Shown one piece after another: positions 9,137-17,242 of a stretch of DNA of 64,000 nucleotides; the stretch's first letter is position 1; each line of letters opens with the position of its first letter. Made by a program: the position numbers and the translations under genes. Source of the DNA: Klebsiella sp. BIGb0407 (GTDB lineage Bacteria; Pseudomonadota; Gammaproteobacteria; Enterobacterales; Enterobacteriaceae); NCBI RefSeq assembly GCF_024807845.1, contig NZ_JANUEQ010000001.1, forward strand, positions 1,048,900 through 1,112,899, given 5' to 3'. A model generated the notes under the pieces. That model worked only from the letters and a program-made list of their open reading frames with translations. It did not search any database and was not told the DNA's origin.

Positions 9137-9145
9137 CAACAGACT

Positions 9146-9177
9146 CACCAAAAGCGGAACCTGCTCCGCTTTTGGTG
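9146..9177. terminator. Bidirectional terminator hairpin
   Basis: A perfect 13-bp stem (CACCAAAAGCGGA / TCCGCTTTTGGTG, 6-nt loop) lies in the gap between the convergent HAD phosphatase and DeoR genes. Confidence 0.7.
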
Positions 9178-9191
9178 ACTGATAAAGAGTA

Positions 9192-9956
9192 CTATTCCGC
9201 CACTTCAATACGCATACTGATATGGCTGAAATCACTGATATTGGTCTGCTGGCTCACGACAGCAACATCAATTTCTTCACAGGTTGCGACTTTATATCTG
9301 GCGACCTGAGGCATTTTCTCTGCGGTTACCGCAGCAATGACTTCGCTACTCTGACTGAGAACCTCTTTTTTAAAACAAGCGTCCTCATAATAAACCGCCG
9401 TCAAACCCGCCTGGGGATCCAGCCCACAGACACCGATAAATGCCTGATCAAAGGTAATGCCATTAATCTGCTTAACCGTATCAGATCCCATCGTACTGCC
9501 GGTCAGCGGGTTCACCTTACCGCCCAGTAAAATCAGTTCCCCCCGGGTACGACTACTCAGGGCTGCTGCAATCTGTGGGGAGTTCGTCACTATGGTTAAT
9601 GCAATATCTTCGGGAATGAACTCCACCATCGCCAGATAGGTTGACCCCGCATCAATAAAGATGCAGCTATCGGCTTTGAGCATTTTTGCGCAATGTCGGG
9701 CAACTTGCGATTTTTCCAGCATATTCTGAGATGCGCGGATCTCAAAACTGGCCGACTGCATAATCTGACTGACGGCACCGCCGTAGACCTTTTTACATAC
9801 GCCCCTTCTGGCAAGTTCCTGCAAGTCACGGCGAATAGTGTGCTCGGAAACACCCAGTTGTTTCGCCAGATCGGTACCAATCACCCGGCCTTTATCGGTA
9901 AGCATTTGCTGGATTAACGCCTGACGCTGGTCCGGAAATGCATCATAATCTGTCAC
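9192..9956 (-). CDS. DeoR-family transcriptional regulator
   Basis: A 254-residue regulator starting with GTG and a GAGG site about 8 bases upstream. The N-terminus (RQALIQQMLTDKGRVIGTDLAKQLGVSEHTIRRDLQELARRGVCKKVYGGA) is the DeoR winged helix, and residues about 80-240 form the sugar-phosphate-sensing DeoRC domain (IFIDAGSTYLAMVEFI, TNSPQIAAAL). Such repressors are released by phosphorylated sugars. It is convergent to the IMPase/MFS/HAD group and is a reasonable candidate to control it, but no operator was identified. Confidence 0.9.
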   Translation of the reverse strand: MTDYDAFPDQRQALIQQMLTDKGRVIGTDLAKQLGVSEHTIRRDLQELARRGVCKKVYGGAVSQIMQSASFEIRASQNMLEKSQVARHCAKMLKADSCIFIDAGSTYLAMVEFIPEDIALTIVTNSPQIAAALSSRTRGELILLGGKVNPLTGSTMGSDTVKQINGITFDQAFIGVCGLDPQAGLTAVYYEDACFKKEVLSQSSEVIAAVTAEKMPQVARYKVATCEEIDVAVVSQQTNISDFSHISMRIEVAE

Positions 9957-10029
9957 GATGCGTCCTCAATCAAAAAGAATATTTCATAATGAATCATAAT
10001 CTATCATAAATGAGGGATATCTGTCAGGA

Positions 10030-10059
10030 ACTCCCCGTAGCCGCTATAGCACGGGGAGT
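10030..10059 (-). terminator. Hairpin downstream of the L,D-transpeptidase gene
   Basis: A perfect 9-bp stem (ACTCCCCGT / ACGGGGAGT) starts a few bases beyond the transpeptidase stop on the minus strand. No U tract follows. Confidence 0.5.
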
Positions 10060-10065
10060 CGGTTG

Positions 10066-11004
10066 CTATAAGGGATTAAACACGGCGGACTGATTATCAA
10101 CCCGTACCGGCATTCCGGAACGACGCGTCAGAGCTTCATTAAAGGTGGTGGCATCAACCGTCGGTTCAGCGGACATCTTCTGTAATGTCTGTGCCATTGG
10201 CAGCGGAACCTTTTTATTTGACTCAAACTCGGCCCGGTTACGTGACAGAGGTTCATGTACTTCAATCCAGCGACTGCCGTCTGCCTCAAGGGCAATTTTT
10301 ACCGGCTGATCGATAATCTGTACCCGCTCGCCTTCCCGGACCTGGTTAAACAGCCATTCAATATCCTCATTACGCAGACGAATACAGCCCTGGCTGACTC
10401 GCAGACCAATACCGAAATTGGCGTTAGTACCGTGTATTGCATAAAGCTTTCCGATATAGATGGCATACAGCCCCATCGGATTATCAACACCCGGTGGGAC
10501 AAAAGCAGGAAGCTCTCTGCCTTCTCTGGCATATTCTCTGCGCGTATTGGCGGTCGGAGTCCATGACGGGCCCTCTTTTTTACGCTCAATTTTCGTTACC
10601 CAGTTACGCGGGGTCTCGCGTCCGGCCTGGCCAATACCAATAGGTAATACTTCGACAGTATTTTCCCCCGGTGGATAGTAATACAGCCGCATTTCGGCGA
10701 CATTCACCACAATGCCCTCACGAACGGTATCCGGCAGAATAATTTGCTGAGGAATAATCAGCGTTGTTCCTCCGGCAGGCAGGAAAGGATCGACCCCAGG
10801 ATTCGCCTCCAGAATATTGCTCAGTCCCTGGCCATACTTGGCAGCATAGTACTCAAGCGGCTGCGTGTTACCCTCTTCAACCGTGATAGTCAGTGGTTCT
10901 CCGACCAGACGGCTCCCCTCCGGGGGCAGTGGGTAGGTTACGGCCCATGCACTATGGGTCAATGCCGTCAGTACCAGGATAAAAGAAGATAGATACTTCA
11001 TCAT
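10066..11004 (-). CDS. ldtA: L,D-transpeptidase of the ErfK/LdtA type
   Basis: A 312-residue exported enzyme, close to the 310 residues of E. coli LdtA (ErfK). It has a signal peptide ([21 protein letters not shown]), a LysM-like peptidoglycan-binding segment at about 38-90 and a YkuD catalytic domain at about 97-235. Catalytic residues are visible in [13 protein letters not shown] and VSQGCIRL (His and nucleophile Cys). LdtA-type enzymes attach Braun lipoprotein to diaminopimelate of peptidoglycan in the periplasm. The place next to yeeO and tRNA-Asn matches erfK in E. coli; paralogues LdtB and LdtC are alternatives. Confidence 0.88.
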   Translation of the reverse strand: MMKYLSSFILVLTALTHSAWAVTYPLPPEGSRLVGEPLTITVEEGNTQPLEYYAAKYGQGLSNILEANPGVDPFLPAGGTTLIIPQQIILPDTVREGIVVNVAEMRLYYYPPGENTVEVLPIGIGQAGRETPRNWVTKIERKKEGPSWTPTANTRREYAREGRELPAFVPPGVDNPMGLYAIYIGKLYAIHGTNANFGIGLRVSQGCIRLRNEDIEWLFNQVREGERVQIIDQPVKIALEADGSRWIEVHEPLSRNRAEFESNKKVPLPMAQTLQKMSAEPTVDATTFNEALTRRSGMPVRVDNQSAVFNPL

Positions 11005-11150
11005 ATTCTGCTTCTCGTTACAGTTAGTCTGTATTAATCATAACGTGCTTTGAGATTTAAGGCAGGAACTTCTGATTGAATTCCCTCTGAGGGTTGCGTC
11101 TGTCAGGGGCAATATGCATGATACCTGCTGTATTTATTAAAGGAGGTATT

Positions 11151-12392
11151 ATGAAGGCACTGATTTCCGAACTCGGAAAATACGGTATTACACCCGACGA
11201 AACCCCCTATCTGGTCGTGATGACAGTCATTATTTTATTGACTGCAATTATTGTGCACTTTATTTTGCATCGGATAGTTTTAAGAGCCATTGAAAAACGT
11301 GCTCAAGTCAGTTCCAGTCTGACGCTGCAAGTTTTTACTCAGAATAAGCTTTTTCATCGTCTGGCCTTTATGCTGCAAGGCATTATTGTCAATGTCCAGG
11401 CCGTACTATGGTTGAAATCGGGTTCTGATGAACTGGTAATTCTCAGCACCTGCGCCCAGCTCTGGGTGATGCTTTACGCTCTGTTATCTATTTTCTCTCT
11501 GCTCGATGTCATTACCGGGCTGTCGCATAAGTTTGCCACCGTCTCGCATTTACCTTTAAAGGGTGTTTTCCAGAGCCTTAAGCTTCTCAGCTCGCTGGTT
11601 GTTGGCATCATGATTATCTCCTTGCTGATTGGGAAATCGCCGACCATTCTCATCAGTGGACTGGGTGCGATGGCCGCCGTCCTGATGCTGGTCTTTAAAG
11701 ACCCAATTCTTGGACTGGTAGCGGGAATTCAGTTGTCTGCAAATAACATGCTGAAACTGGGTGACTGGCTGGAAATGCCAAAATACGGTGCGGATGGTGC
11801 GGTTATCGATATTGGTTTAACCACGGTTAAAGTTCAGAACTGGGATAATACCATTACCTCAATGCCTACCTATGCTCTGGTCTCTGACTCCTTCAAAAAC
11901 TGGAGTGGGATGTCTGCATCCGGCGGACGCAGAATTAAACGCAGCTTGTTTATTGATACCACCAGCATCCATTTTTTGTCGGAGGAAGAACAAAATAAAT
12001 TACAGGAAGCGAACTTACTGTCCCCCTATATTAATGAGCGCAATAGCGAGATTAAAGAGTACAACCAGCAAATTAATAGTCGCTCGGTGCTGAATCAACG
12101 GCAGATGACCAATATTGGGACCTTCCGTATTTATCTTACGGAATATCTGCGTAATCATCCCAAAGTGCACAAAAATATGACCATGATGGTGCGCCAGCTC
12201 GCCCCTGAGTCACAAGGTTTGCCGCTGGAGATTTATTGCTTCACCAATACTGTGGTATGGCTGGAATACGAAGCTATCCAGTCTGATATCTTTGACCATA
12301 TTTTTGCCGTTATTGGTGAATTTGGTCTGCGTGTTTATCAGGCGCCAACCGGCAATGATGTCCGTTCTCTCGCCAGTATTATCACCCACTGA
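11151..12392 (+). CDS. ybdG: YbdG-type mechanosensitive channel of the MscS family
   Basis: A 413-residue inner-membrane protein, near the 415 residues of E. coli YbdG. The ATG at 11151 has a perfect AAAGGAGG site. About five membrane helices are followed by the MscS pore helix and beta domain: [28 protein letters not shown], then [31 protein letters not shown]. Much of the sequence matches YbdG as I recall it ([31 protein letters not shown]). It protects against mild osmotic downshock. E. coli ybdG lies elsewhere, so the location here is unusual and could reflect a second copy or rearrangement. Confidence 0.88.
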   Translation: MKALISELGKYGITPDETPYLVVMTVIILLTAIIVHFILHRIVLRAIEKRAQVSSSLTLQVFTQNKLFHRLAFMLQGIIVNVQAVLWLKSGSDELVILSTCAQLWVMLYALLSIFSLLDVITGLSHKFATVSHLPLKGVFQSLKLLSSLVVGIMIISLLIGKSPTILISGLGAMAAVLMLVFKDPILGLVAGIQLSANNMLKLGDWLEMPKYGADGAVIDIGLTTVKVQNWDNTITSMPTYALVSDSFKNWSGMSASGGRRIKRSLFIDTTSIHFLSEEEQNKLQEANLLSPYINERNSEIKEYNQQINSRSVLNQRQMTNIGTFRIYLTEYLRNHPKVHKNMTMMVRQLAPESQGLPLEIYCFTNTVVWLEYEAIQSDIFDHIFAVIGEFGLRVYQAPTGNDVRSLASIITH

Positions 12393-12413
12393 TCCTGCTC
12401 AACCAGAGGTTGT

Positions 12414-12444
12414 CGTTACCAGCCACCTTGCGTGGCTGGTAACG
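12414..12444. terminator. Bidirectional terminator hairpin
   Basis: A perfect 13-bp stem (CGTTACCAGCCAC / GTGGCTGGTAACG, 5-nt loop) separates the convergent channel and yeeO genes. Confidence 0.65.
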
Positions 12445-12458
12445 AGATACCCGGGAAT

Positions 12459-13880
12459 TTATTTCTGTGGCCGGGGATACTTCTGTAACCAGCGACCACT
12501 GGCCATACGCCAGTAGAAACAGGCACCGCGCACAGCCCAGTCCAGGAACATACCCAGCCAGACCCCCACCACACCCATACCAAGGACAATCCCGAGCGTA
12601 TAACCGGCAACCACCCGACAGCACCACATACCGACCATCGCCACCCACATGGCATAGCGGGCGTCACGCGCCCCTTTCAGCCCGGCCGGGAGCACCCAGG
12701 AAGCGGCCCAGATCGGCATAAACGCGGCGTTCATCCATAAGAGAATGACGACAACATGAATAACTTCCGGATCGTCGGTGTAAAACGAGGCAAAAAGCCC
12801 GGCAAAAGGTGCGGTTCCCCAGGCTATCATTGTCAGCACTACGGTTGAGAGCCAAAGGATATGGCGTAACTGACGTTCTGCCTGCCCTATTTCCCCTTTG
12901 CCTAACCGCCTGCCAACAATAATGGTGGATGCTGAACCGAGTGCGTTACCTGGCAGGTTGATTAATGCGGCGACCGAAAAGGCAATAAAGTTACCGGCAA
13001 TAACGCTGGTTCCCATCCCGGCAACAAACATCTGGGTCAGTAATTTACCGCCATTAAACAGTACCGATTCGACGCTAGCCGGAATACCAATTCCGAGAAC
13101 TTCACGCAAGATACTGGTATTTAAGCGGGTAAAGTAACTTCTGAAAGTAATGCGAAGTGCCGGGTTAAAACCGCTCATCAGCACCAGAATGATAGCAATT
13201 GCGCCAATATAGCGGGAAATAGTCAGGCCCAGTCCGGCACCAATAAAACCTAATCCATCCCAGCTGAAGACACCATAAATCAGAACACTACTGAAGAGAA
13301 TATTCAGAATATTCATACCACCGTTAATCAGTAACGGTAACTTAGTATTGCCAGCACCACGTAAAGCCCCACTGGCAATCAGCGTAATTGCAGCTGCCGG
13401 GTAGCTCCAGACGGTGGTTTGCAGATAAGAGAGAGCCAGGTCTTTAACCTGAGGAGAGGCCTTACCGGCAATAATTTCGATAATATGCGGACCAGCAAGG
13501 TGGATAACCACAGCCAGCACGATAGAAACAAGCGTCATCAGTACTAATGACTGCCTGGCCGCAGCACGCGCACGCTCAGGATCCAGCTTACCAAAACTAA
13601 AGGCCACTACGACGGTGGTACCCAGGTCTACGGCCGCAAAAAAGGCAATAATCACCATATTAAAGCTGTCAGCCAGCCCGACGCCAGCCATCGCATCCTG
13701 ACCCAGCCAGCTGACGAGGAAAGTACTGAATACCCCCATCAGTAATACACAGGCATTTTCTAAAAAAATAGGCACCGCAAGCGGCATAACCTCACGCCAC
13801 AACAGTACACGATGCGCTTTTCTTTTAGCACCCCAGGGCGATTTTTGTACCCCACGACGCAGTACTTCAGATATGTTCAA
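12459..13880 (-). CDS. yeeO: YeeO MATE-family exporter
   Basis: A 473-residue multidrug and toxin extrusion protein with about 12 membrane helices and two MatE repeats. It closely follows E. coli YeeO: WREVMPLAVPIFLENACVLLMG, WLGQDAMAGVGLADSFNM, GSGALRGAGNTK-like SGALRGAGNTKLPLLINGG, SWVLPAGLKGARDARYAMWV. E. coli YeeO exports flavins and also dipeptides. The first codon appears to be TTG, without a strong ribosome site, and the E. coli protein has a longer annotated N-terminus, so the start is uncertain. It is divergent from tRNA-Asn as in E. coli. Confidence 0.92.
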   Translation of the reverse strand: MNISEVLRRGVQKSPWGAKRKAHRVLLWREVMPLAVPIFLENACVLLMGVFSTFLVSWLGQDAMAGVGLADSFNMVIIAFFAAVDLGTTVVVAFSFGKLDPERARAAARQSLVLMTLVSIVLAVVIHLAGPHIIEIIAGKASPQVKDLALSYLQTTVWSYPAAAITLIASGALRGAGNTKLPLLINGGMNILNILFSSVLIYGVFSWDGLGFIGAGLGLTISRYIGAIAIILVLMSGFNPALRITFRSYFTRLNTSILREVLGIGIPASVESVLFNGGKLLTQMFVAGMGTSVIAGNFIAFSVAALINLPGNALGSASTIIVGRRLGKGEIGQAERQLRHILWLSTVVLTMIAWGTAPFAGLFASFYTDDPEVIHVVVILLWMNAAFMPIWAASWVLPAGLKGARDARYAMWVAMVGMWCCRVVAGYTLGIVLGMGVVGVWLGMFLDWAVRGACFYWRMASGRWLQKYPRPQK

Positions 13881-14068
13881 GCCAAAACCCGGATAATTAA
13901 TGAAACATTATTTCAATATGATGGGCCAGGTTAGCAGTTCCTGCAAAGTTTTTTCAGTTAACGGTACTAAAAAACAACAAGATGTTGGTTGTTTAGGCAA
14001 AAGGACATTTTCTGCTATTTTGTCTTTGACAAACCTGTAGCAAAAGCTAAGATAGCGCCCAACAAAAT

Positions 14069-14144
14069 TCCTCTGTAGTTCAGTCGGTAGAACGGCGGAC
14101 TGTTAATCCGTATGTCACTGGTTCGAGTCCAGTCAGAGGAGCCA
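14069..14144 (+). tRNA. tRNA-Asn (anticodon GTT)
   Basis: A 76-nt sequence starting TCCTCTGTAGTTCAG and ending with an encoded CCA. The acceptor arms TCCTCTG / CAGAGGA pair, the D-loop GTCGGTAGA is present, the anticodon arm reads GGACTGTTAATCC with GTT, and the T arm is CTGGTTCGAGTCCAG. It is essentially the E. coli asnT/U/V/W tRNA. Asn tRNA genes are well-known integration sites for islands, and an integrase remnant follows here. Confidence 0.98.
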
Positions 14145-14150
14145 GTTTAG

Positions 14151-14185
14151 AAAATCCCGCATAAGGAAACTTACGCGGGATTTTT
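14151..14185 (+). terminator. Rho-independent terminator of tRNA-Asn
   Basis: A 15-bp stem with one mismatch (AAAATCCCGCATAAG / CTTACGCGGGATTTT) with a GAAA loop, followed by further T residues, starts 6 bases after the tRNA. Confidence 0.85.
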
Positions 14186-14317
14186 GTATTTATAGCTAAT
14201 AAAACAACAAGCTGGAATAAGAAGAGGGTTTGATACGTTTTCCGCTATCTCCATGCGACTGCGGAATTTGGGGGTCAGATTTGGGGTCAGTTTGGTTCGA
14301 TGACGGCGTATCCCGCA

Positions 14318-14400
14318 ATGTCTCTTGATGATACAAAAATCGTCGGTTAAAACCTCTTGCTAAAATCATCAAAATCACCGGGAGCAACAAATGCTTTTTA
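14318..14400 (+). pseudogene. Remnant of a P4-type integrase N-terminus
   Basis: About 170 bp behind tRNA-Asn the codons read MSLDDTKIVG, then after a one-base frame change KPLAKIIKITGSNKCF. P4-family integrases classically begin MSLTDTKIRNLKP..KPFKLTD. The match is short and broken, but its position and orientation behind an Asn tRNA are exactly where such an integrase sits. Two GGGGTCAG copies (about 14270-14290) just upstream resemble the repeats often seen before these genes. Nothing else supportable lies between 14186 and 14499. Confidence 0.55.
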
Positions 14401-14499
14401 GGTAGTGAATATCTTATTTGTAAAATATTAAAAACGATCATACCCGCATATAAAAAACCTGTTATTTGTGAACAGGATAGTATTAGCCGTTAATAATAT

Positions 14500-15069
14500 T
14501 TACCTTTTCCAGAAAGGCAAGTCTCCCTCAGATAATCTGTCGTATTCCTCAATCGGCCTCATAATATCTTCTGTTGCAGATTTTATCGAAGTACCTCCCA
14601 AAAGCATCGGAGAATATACACCGTATTTATCATTTAATGAGAGAGTCATAATGTATGCTGTATTAAAACCTTTGAAAAACCTATCAAAAAAACTGCTTAA
14701 ATTATCGGTATGAATATTCCATGCTGTTTTATTCATATCAATATCGAGTTCAGAAGACAATTTACTATTCAAGATAGTTTGGGAGAATTTTAATTGAATA
14801 TCATCAACTTCTATTTTGGCTTTTTTTATCTCTTCCAGATTTAGTGATTTTTTGTACAGTTTCAACATCACTATGGGATAACAACTTCCCCAGCGGTCTT
14901 GCTCAAGAATTTTTGATACTGACGTAAAAAAGAGATCAATATCCTCAGAAGTACCTAATCCAAAAATAGTTGAAGTCCCTAAAATTCCAATTTGCTCCAA
15001 TTTTCTGCACACCTTATATTGATGGGATTTATCCAGATACAAGATCTCCGATATTAAGTCCCCATACAA
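14500..15069 (-). CDS. Unknown AT-rich accessory protein
   Basis: A 189-residue soluble protein with no signal peptide or membrane helix. Base composition is much more AT-rich than the flanking core genes, and it lies in the tRNA-Asn island. Charged helical segments (LNLEEIKKAKIEVDDIQLKFSQ) and a C-terminal Gly-rich turn (YGVYSPMLLGGTS) are visible. I recognise no family; immunity-type or other single-gene cargo is possible but only a guess. It is 23 bp downstream of the DsbA-like gene on the same strand and might be co-transcribed. Confidence 0.6.
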   Translation of the reverse strand: MYGDLISEILYLDKSHQYKVCRKLEQIGILGTSTIFGLGTSEDIDLFFTSVSKILEQDRWGSCYPIVMLKLYKKSLNLEEIKKAKIEVDDIQLKFSQTILNSKLSSELDIDMNKTAWNIHTDNLSSFFDRFFKGFNTAYIMTLSLNDKYGVYSPMLLGGTSIKSATEDIMRPIEEYDRLSEGDLPFWKR

Positions 15070-15092
15070 TGAGGACCCCTTTCAGCTTTTAT

Positions 15093-15764
15093 TTACAACA
15101 AATTTTTCAGCGCATTGCTGATGGAGTCTGAGCCGCTATAAAGATCGGCTCCGCTGATAGCAGACGTTTTTCCCGCAATTGTCACCAGCAATAACGGAAC
15201 GCCAGATACCCCGATTGAATGCATCAGCTGTTTCACGCTGTCAGTGCGTCTGTCTGTTATGTCAGAGAGTTCATTTCCTACAGCAAAAGGATCCCCGTGG
15301 GTCGGGAAGTGTATTTCGAGCTCCTTCGTCGTGGCGTATTTATTACTTATTTCGGCTACCACTTCACTGCTGGAGGTATCAAGGCCACGCACATAGCGTG
15401 CAATCTGCAGTTCATGTAACAGGCCCGCTTCAGCCTCAGGCACAATTCTTTTATAAGCTGTCAGAGCACAATTCATAGCATGTGAATCAAAACTGCCTCC
15501 TGAATTCAGAAGCTGGTGATATTCTTCGCTGAAACGCTGGCCTGTCAAAGAGGCTATTCGCTGGTCATTGCTCCAGGCGTAAGAGGCAAACTGCGCGGAA
15601 ACAGGCCGTGCGCCCTCCCCTGAAAAAAGCCCGGACGGCAGCAGTTCCAGAACGTCCGGATAGGTCTGTGCCAGCCAGGACAGTGCAGGGGCACTTGCAT
15701 AGCACCAGCCACACAGTGGGTCAAAAATATACTGTAATTTTTCGATTTTCATTATTGTCGCCAT
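15093..15764 (-). CDS. DsbA-family / FrnE-like thioredoxin-fold protein
   Basis: A 223-residue protein beginning close to the active site: YIFDPLCGWCYASAPAL carries CGWC near residue 20. The helical insertion typical of DsbA/FrnE proteins follows, and GVSGVPLLLV near residue 190 contains the cis-Pro loop. There is no signal peptide, so it probably acts in the cytoplasm, like FrnE and HCCA-isomerase relatives. The start is uncertain (15764 or 15752). It is divergent from a small ORF and a CopD-like membrane protein, with an operator-like palindrome between them. Confidence 0.82.
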   Translation of the reverse strand: MATIMKIEKLQYIFDPLCGWCYASAPALSWLAQTYPDVLELLPSGLFSGEGARPVSAQFASYAWSNDQRIASLTGQRFSEEYHQLLNSGGSFDSHAMNCALTAYKRIVPEAEAGLLHELQIARYVRGLDTSSSEVVAEISNKYATTKELEIHFPTHGDPFAVGNELSDITDRRTDSVKQLMHSIGVSGVPLLLVTIAGKTSAISGADLYSGSDSISNALKNLL

Positions 15765-15820
15765 GGCCTTAACTTAAGTGGTTTTATCATATCGAGAATG
15801 TACTGAGTACATATCACTTT

Positions 15821-15844
15821 AAAAGTATCATAAATGACACTTTT
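15821..15844. promoter_or_regulatory. Operator-like palindrome in a divergent promoter region
   Basis: AAAAGTATCAT-AA-ATGACACTTTT is an 11-bp inverted repeat with one mismatch. It lies between the divergent DsbA-like gene and the 15905 small ORF / CopD-like gene. A second palindrome, GTACTGAGTAC, is about 12 bp upstream. The form fits a dimeric repressor site such as for a MarR- or HxlR-type regulator, but no regulator gene is adjacent. Confidence 0.5.
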
Positions 15845-15904
15845 ATCAGATATAACGGACTTTAGATAAACTATCTGCTACCTATTCACATAAAAGGTTC
15901 AAAA

Positions 15905-15994
15905 ATGAACCTTGATAAGGTTAAATCCTTAGTGGATAGTCTTTCTGAATCAGATACACAGTTGATTAAAGATAGCGTTACTGGCTATGACTAA
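15905..15994 (+). CDS. Possible 29-residue small protein
   Basis: ATG at 15905 with AAAGG about 6 bases upstream reads MNLDKVKSLVDSLSESDTQL and nine more residues ending GYD, then TAA. It is amphipathic and helical in character and precedes the CopD-like gene by 35 bp on the same strand. It could be a real small protein, a leader ORF, or the stump of a longer gene cut by rearrangement. Confidence 0.35.
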   Translation: MNLDKVKSLVDSLSESDTQLIKDSVTGYD

Positions 15995-16029
15995 CCTTTC
16001 GTATTAACAAAATTAAAAAAGAGATATAT

Positions 16030-16461
16030 ATGGATTACCGCTGGATTGGATCATTTCATTTAATAGCTGCTGTAGTCTGGGTCAGCGGCTTACTGTTGCT
16101 GGCAATAGTGGCAGGCGTTTATGCAGGTAAAAGCCCTGAGCAGGCCAACGATGTCTCTTTCCTGAATGCTATCCGCTCCTGGAACCGGAAAGTGACTTCC
16201 CCAGCTATGCTTCTGTTATGGCTGTTTGGTGGAATATTAATCGTTAAAAGTGGGGATCTGTTTCAACCCTGGCTGGTGATGAAGCTTGTGGTTCTGCTCT
16301 TCCTTTCCGCCGTACATGGCAAGCTATCGAAAACGATACGTATCCTGGCCCCCCATCAACCAGCACAAACCAGCCTGATGACCAGACAGAGTAAAGGTCT
16401 GATAGTCTGCTCGGTTGCCGCGATTATTCTTTTAGCAAAATTTAGGACATCATTAGTTTAA
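16030..16461 (+). CDS. CopD-like small membrane protein
   Basis: A 143-residue protein with four hydrophobic segments. The first, WIGSFHLIAAVVWVSGLLLLAIVAG, has the H...W-GG-like pattern of CopD/HemJ-type membrane proteins, where the His may bind haem or metal. The second (SPAMLLLWLFGGILIV) and third (WLVMKLVVLLFLSAVHGKL) also carry family-like His residues. GAGATATAT precedes the start. Function is inferred only at family level. The next gene downstream is a truncated Fic gene joined 18 bp after the stop, marking a rearrangement point. Confidence 0.65.
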   Translation: MDYRWIGSFHLIAAVVWVSGLLLLAIVAGVYAGKSPEQANDVSFLNAIRSWNRKVTSPAMLLLWLFGGILIVKSGDLFQPWLVMKLVVLLFLSAVHGKLSKTIRILAPHQPAQTSLMTRQSKGLIVCSVAAIILLAKFRTSLV

Positions 16462-16479
16462 TTCTCGTGGTCACCTTAA

Positions 16480-17064
16480 TCCAGACAGATACCGGCTAGC
16501 GGGTTAATAGAAAATAAGCTGTGGCTAAAGAATTCCGATGTTCCCGCGTTAATTAAAAGCTGTGTATTCCATTACGAATTTGAGTTTATTCATCCTTTTG
16601 CCGATGGAAATGGGCGTATGGGGCGCTTATGGCAAACGTTAATTTTAAGCCAATGGCAGCCAGTTTTTATCGACATTCCGGTAGAAAGTTTAATCTATCA
16701 GCACCAGGAATCCTGGTATCAAGCTTTACGAGCCAGTACCGCCAAATCAGACAGTGCGCCATTTATTGAGTTTATGCTTGGTATCATTGCCCGAACACTG
16801 CAAGAAGTTAATCCCCCTGCTACTACGGTATTAACCCCGTCACAGCAAAAAACGCGGGTAGAAACGCGGGTAGAAATGAAGATAAAAACGCCGCAACAGA
16901 TTCTGACTTTATTAGCACAAACACCTACTCTGACGCTGGGTGAAGTTGCCCAAATACTGGAGAAATCACCCAGCACTATTGAACGCGCCGTTGCGCAGTT
17001 AAAACAGCAGCAAAAGCTTTCGTACATTGGGCCGAAAAAAGGAGGATTCTGGCAGGTACTTTAG
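16480..17064 (+). pseudogene. Fic-family protein, 5'-truncated
   Basis: The frame is open from 16480, right after an in-frame TAA, and has no start codon until an internal ATG at 16618. Read through, it gives SGLIENKLWLKNSDVPALIKSCVFHYEFEFIHPFADGNGRMGRLW, containing the complete Fic motif HPFADGNGR near its N-terminus, then the Fic helices and a C-terminal winged helix (LTLGEVAQILEKSPSTIERAVAQLK). Intact relatives have about 200 more residues before this point, including the N-terminal region and flap. The gene is therefore a fragment and probably inactive; the catalytic His lies before the only usable ATG. Confidence 0.85.
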
Positions 17065-17242
17065 TACCTGGATATCAGTCACATATCCCCCTCTCCTTTG
17101 CTCATTTTCTATCTAATATAATGCTTTTTATGTATAAATATTTCTCTGTTCGCAACGTATGCTGTTTCTAAAAGCAAAATAATTCGCGCGGCTTTGCGAA
17201 GGCATAAACCTTGACTATCGGCACACCCACAGAGACCCCTTT

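Noticed and set aside
14196..14441. 81-codon minus-strand frame behind tRNA-Asn
   Set aside because: Covers the integrase remnant on the other strand and has no coding signal of its own.
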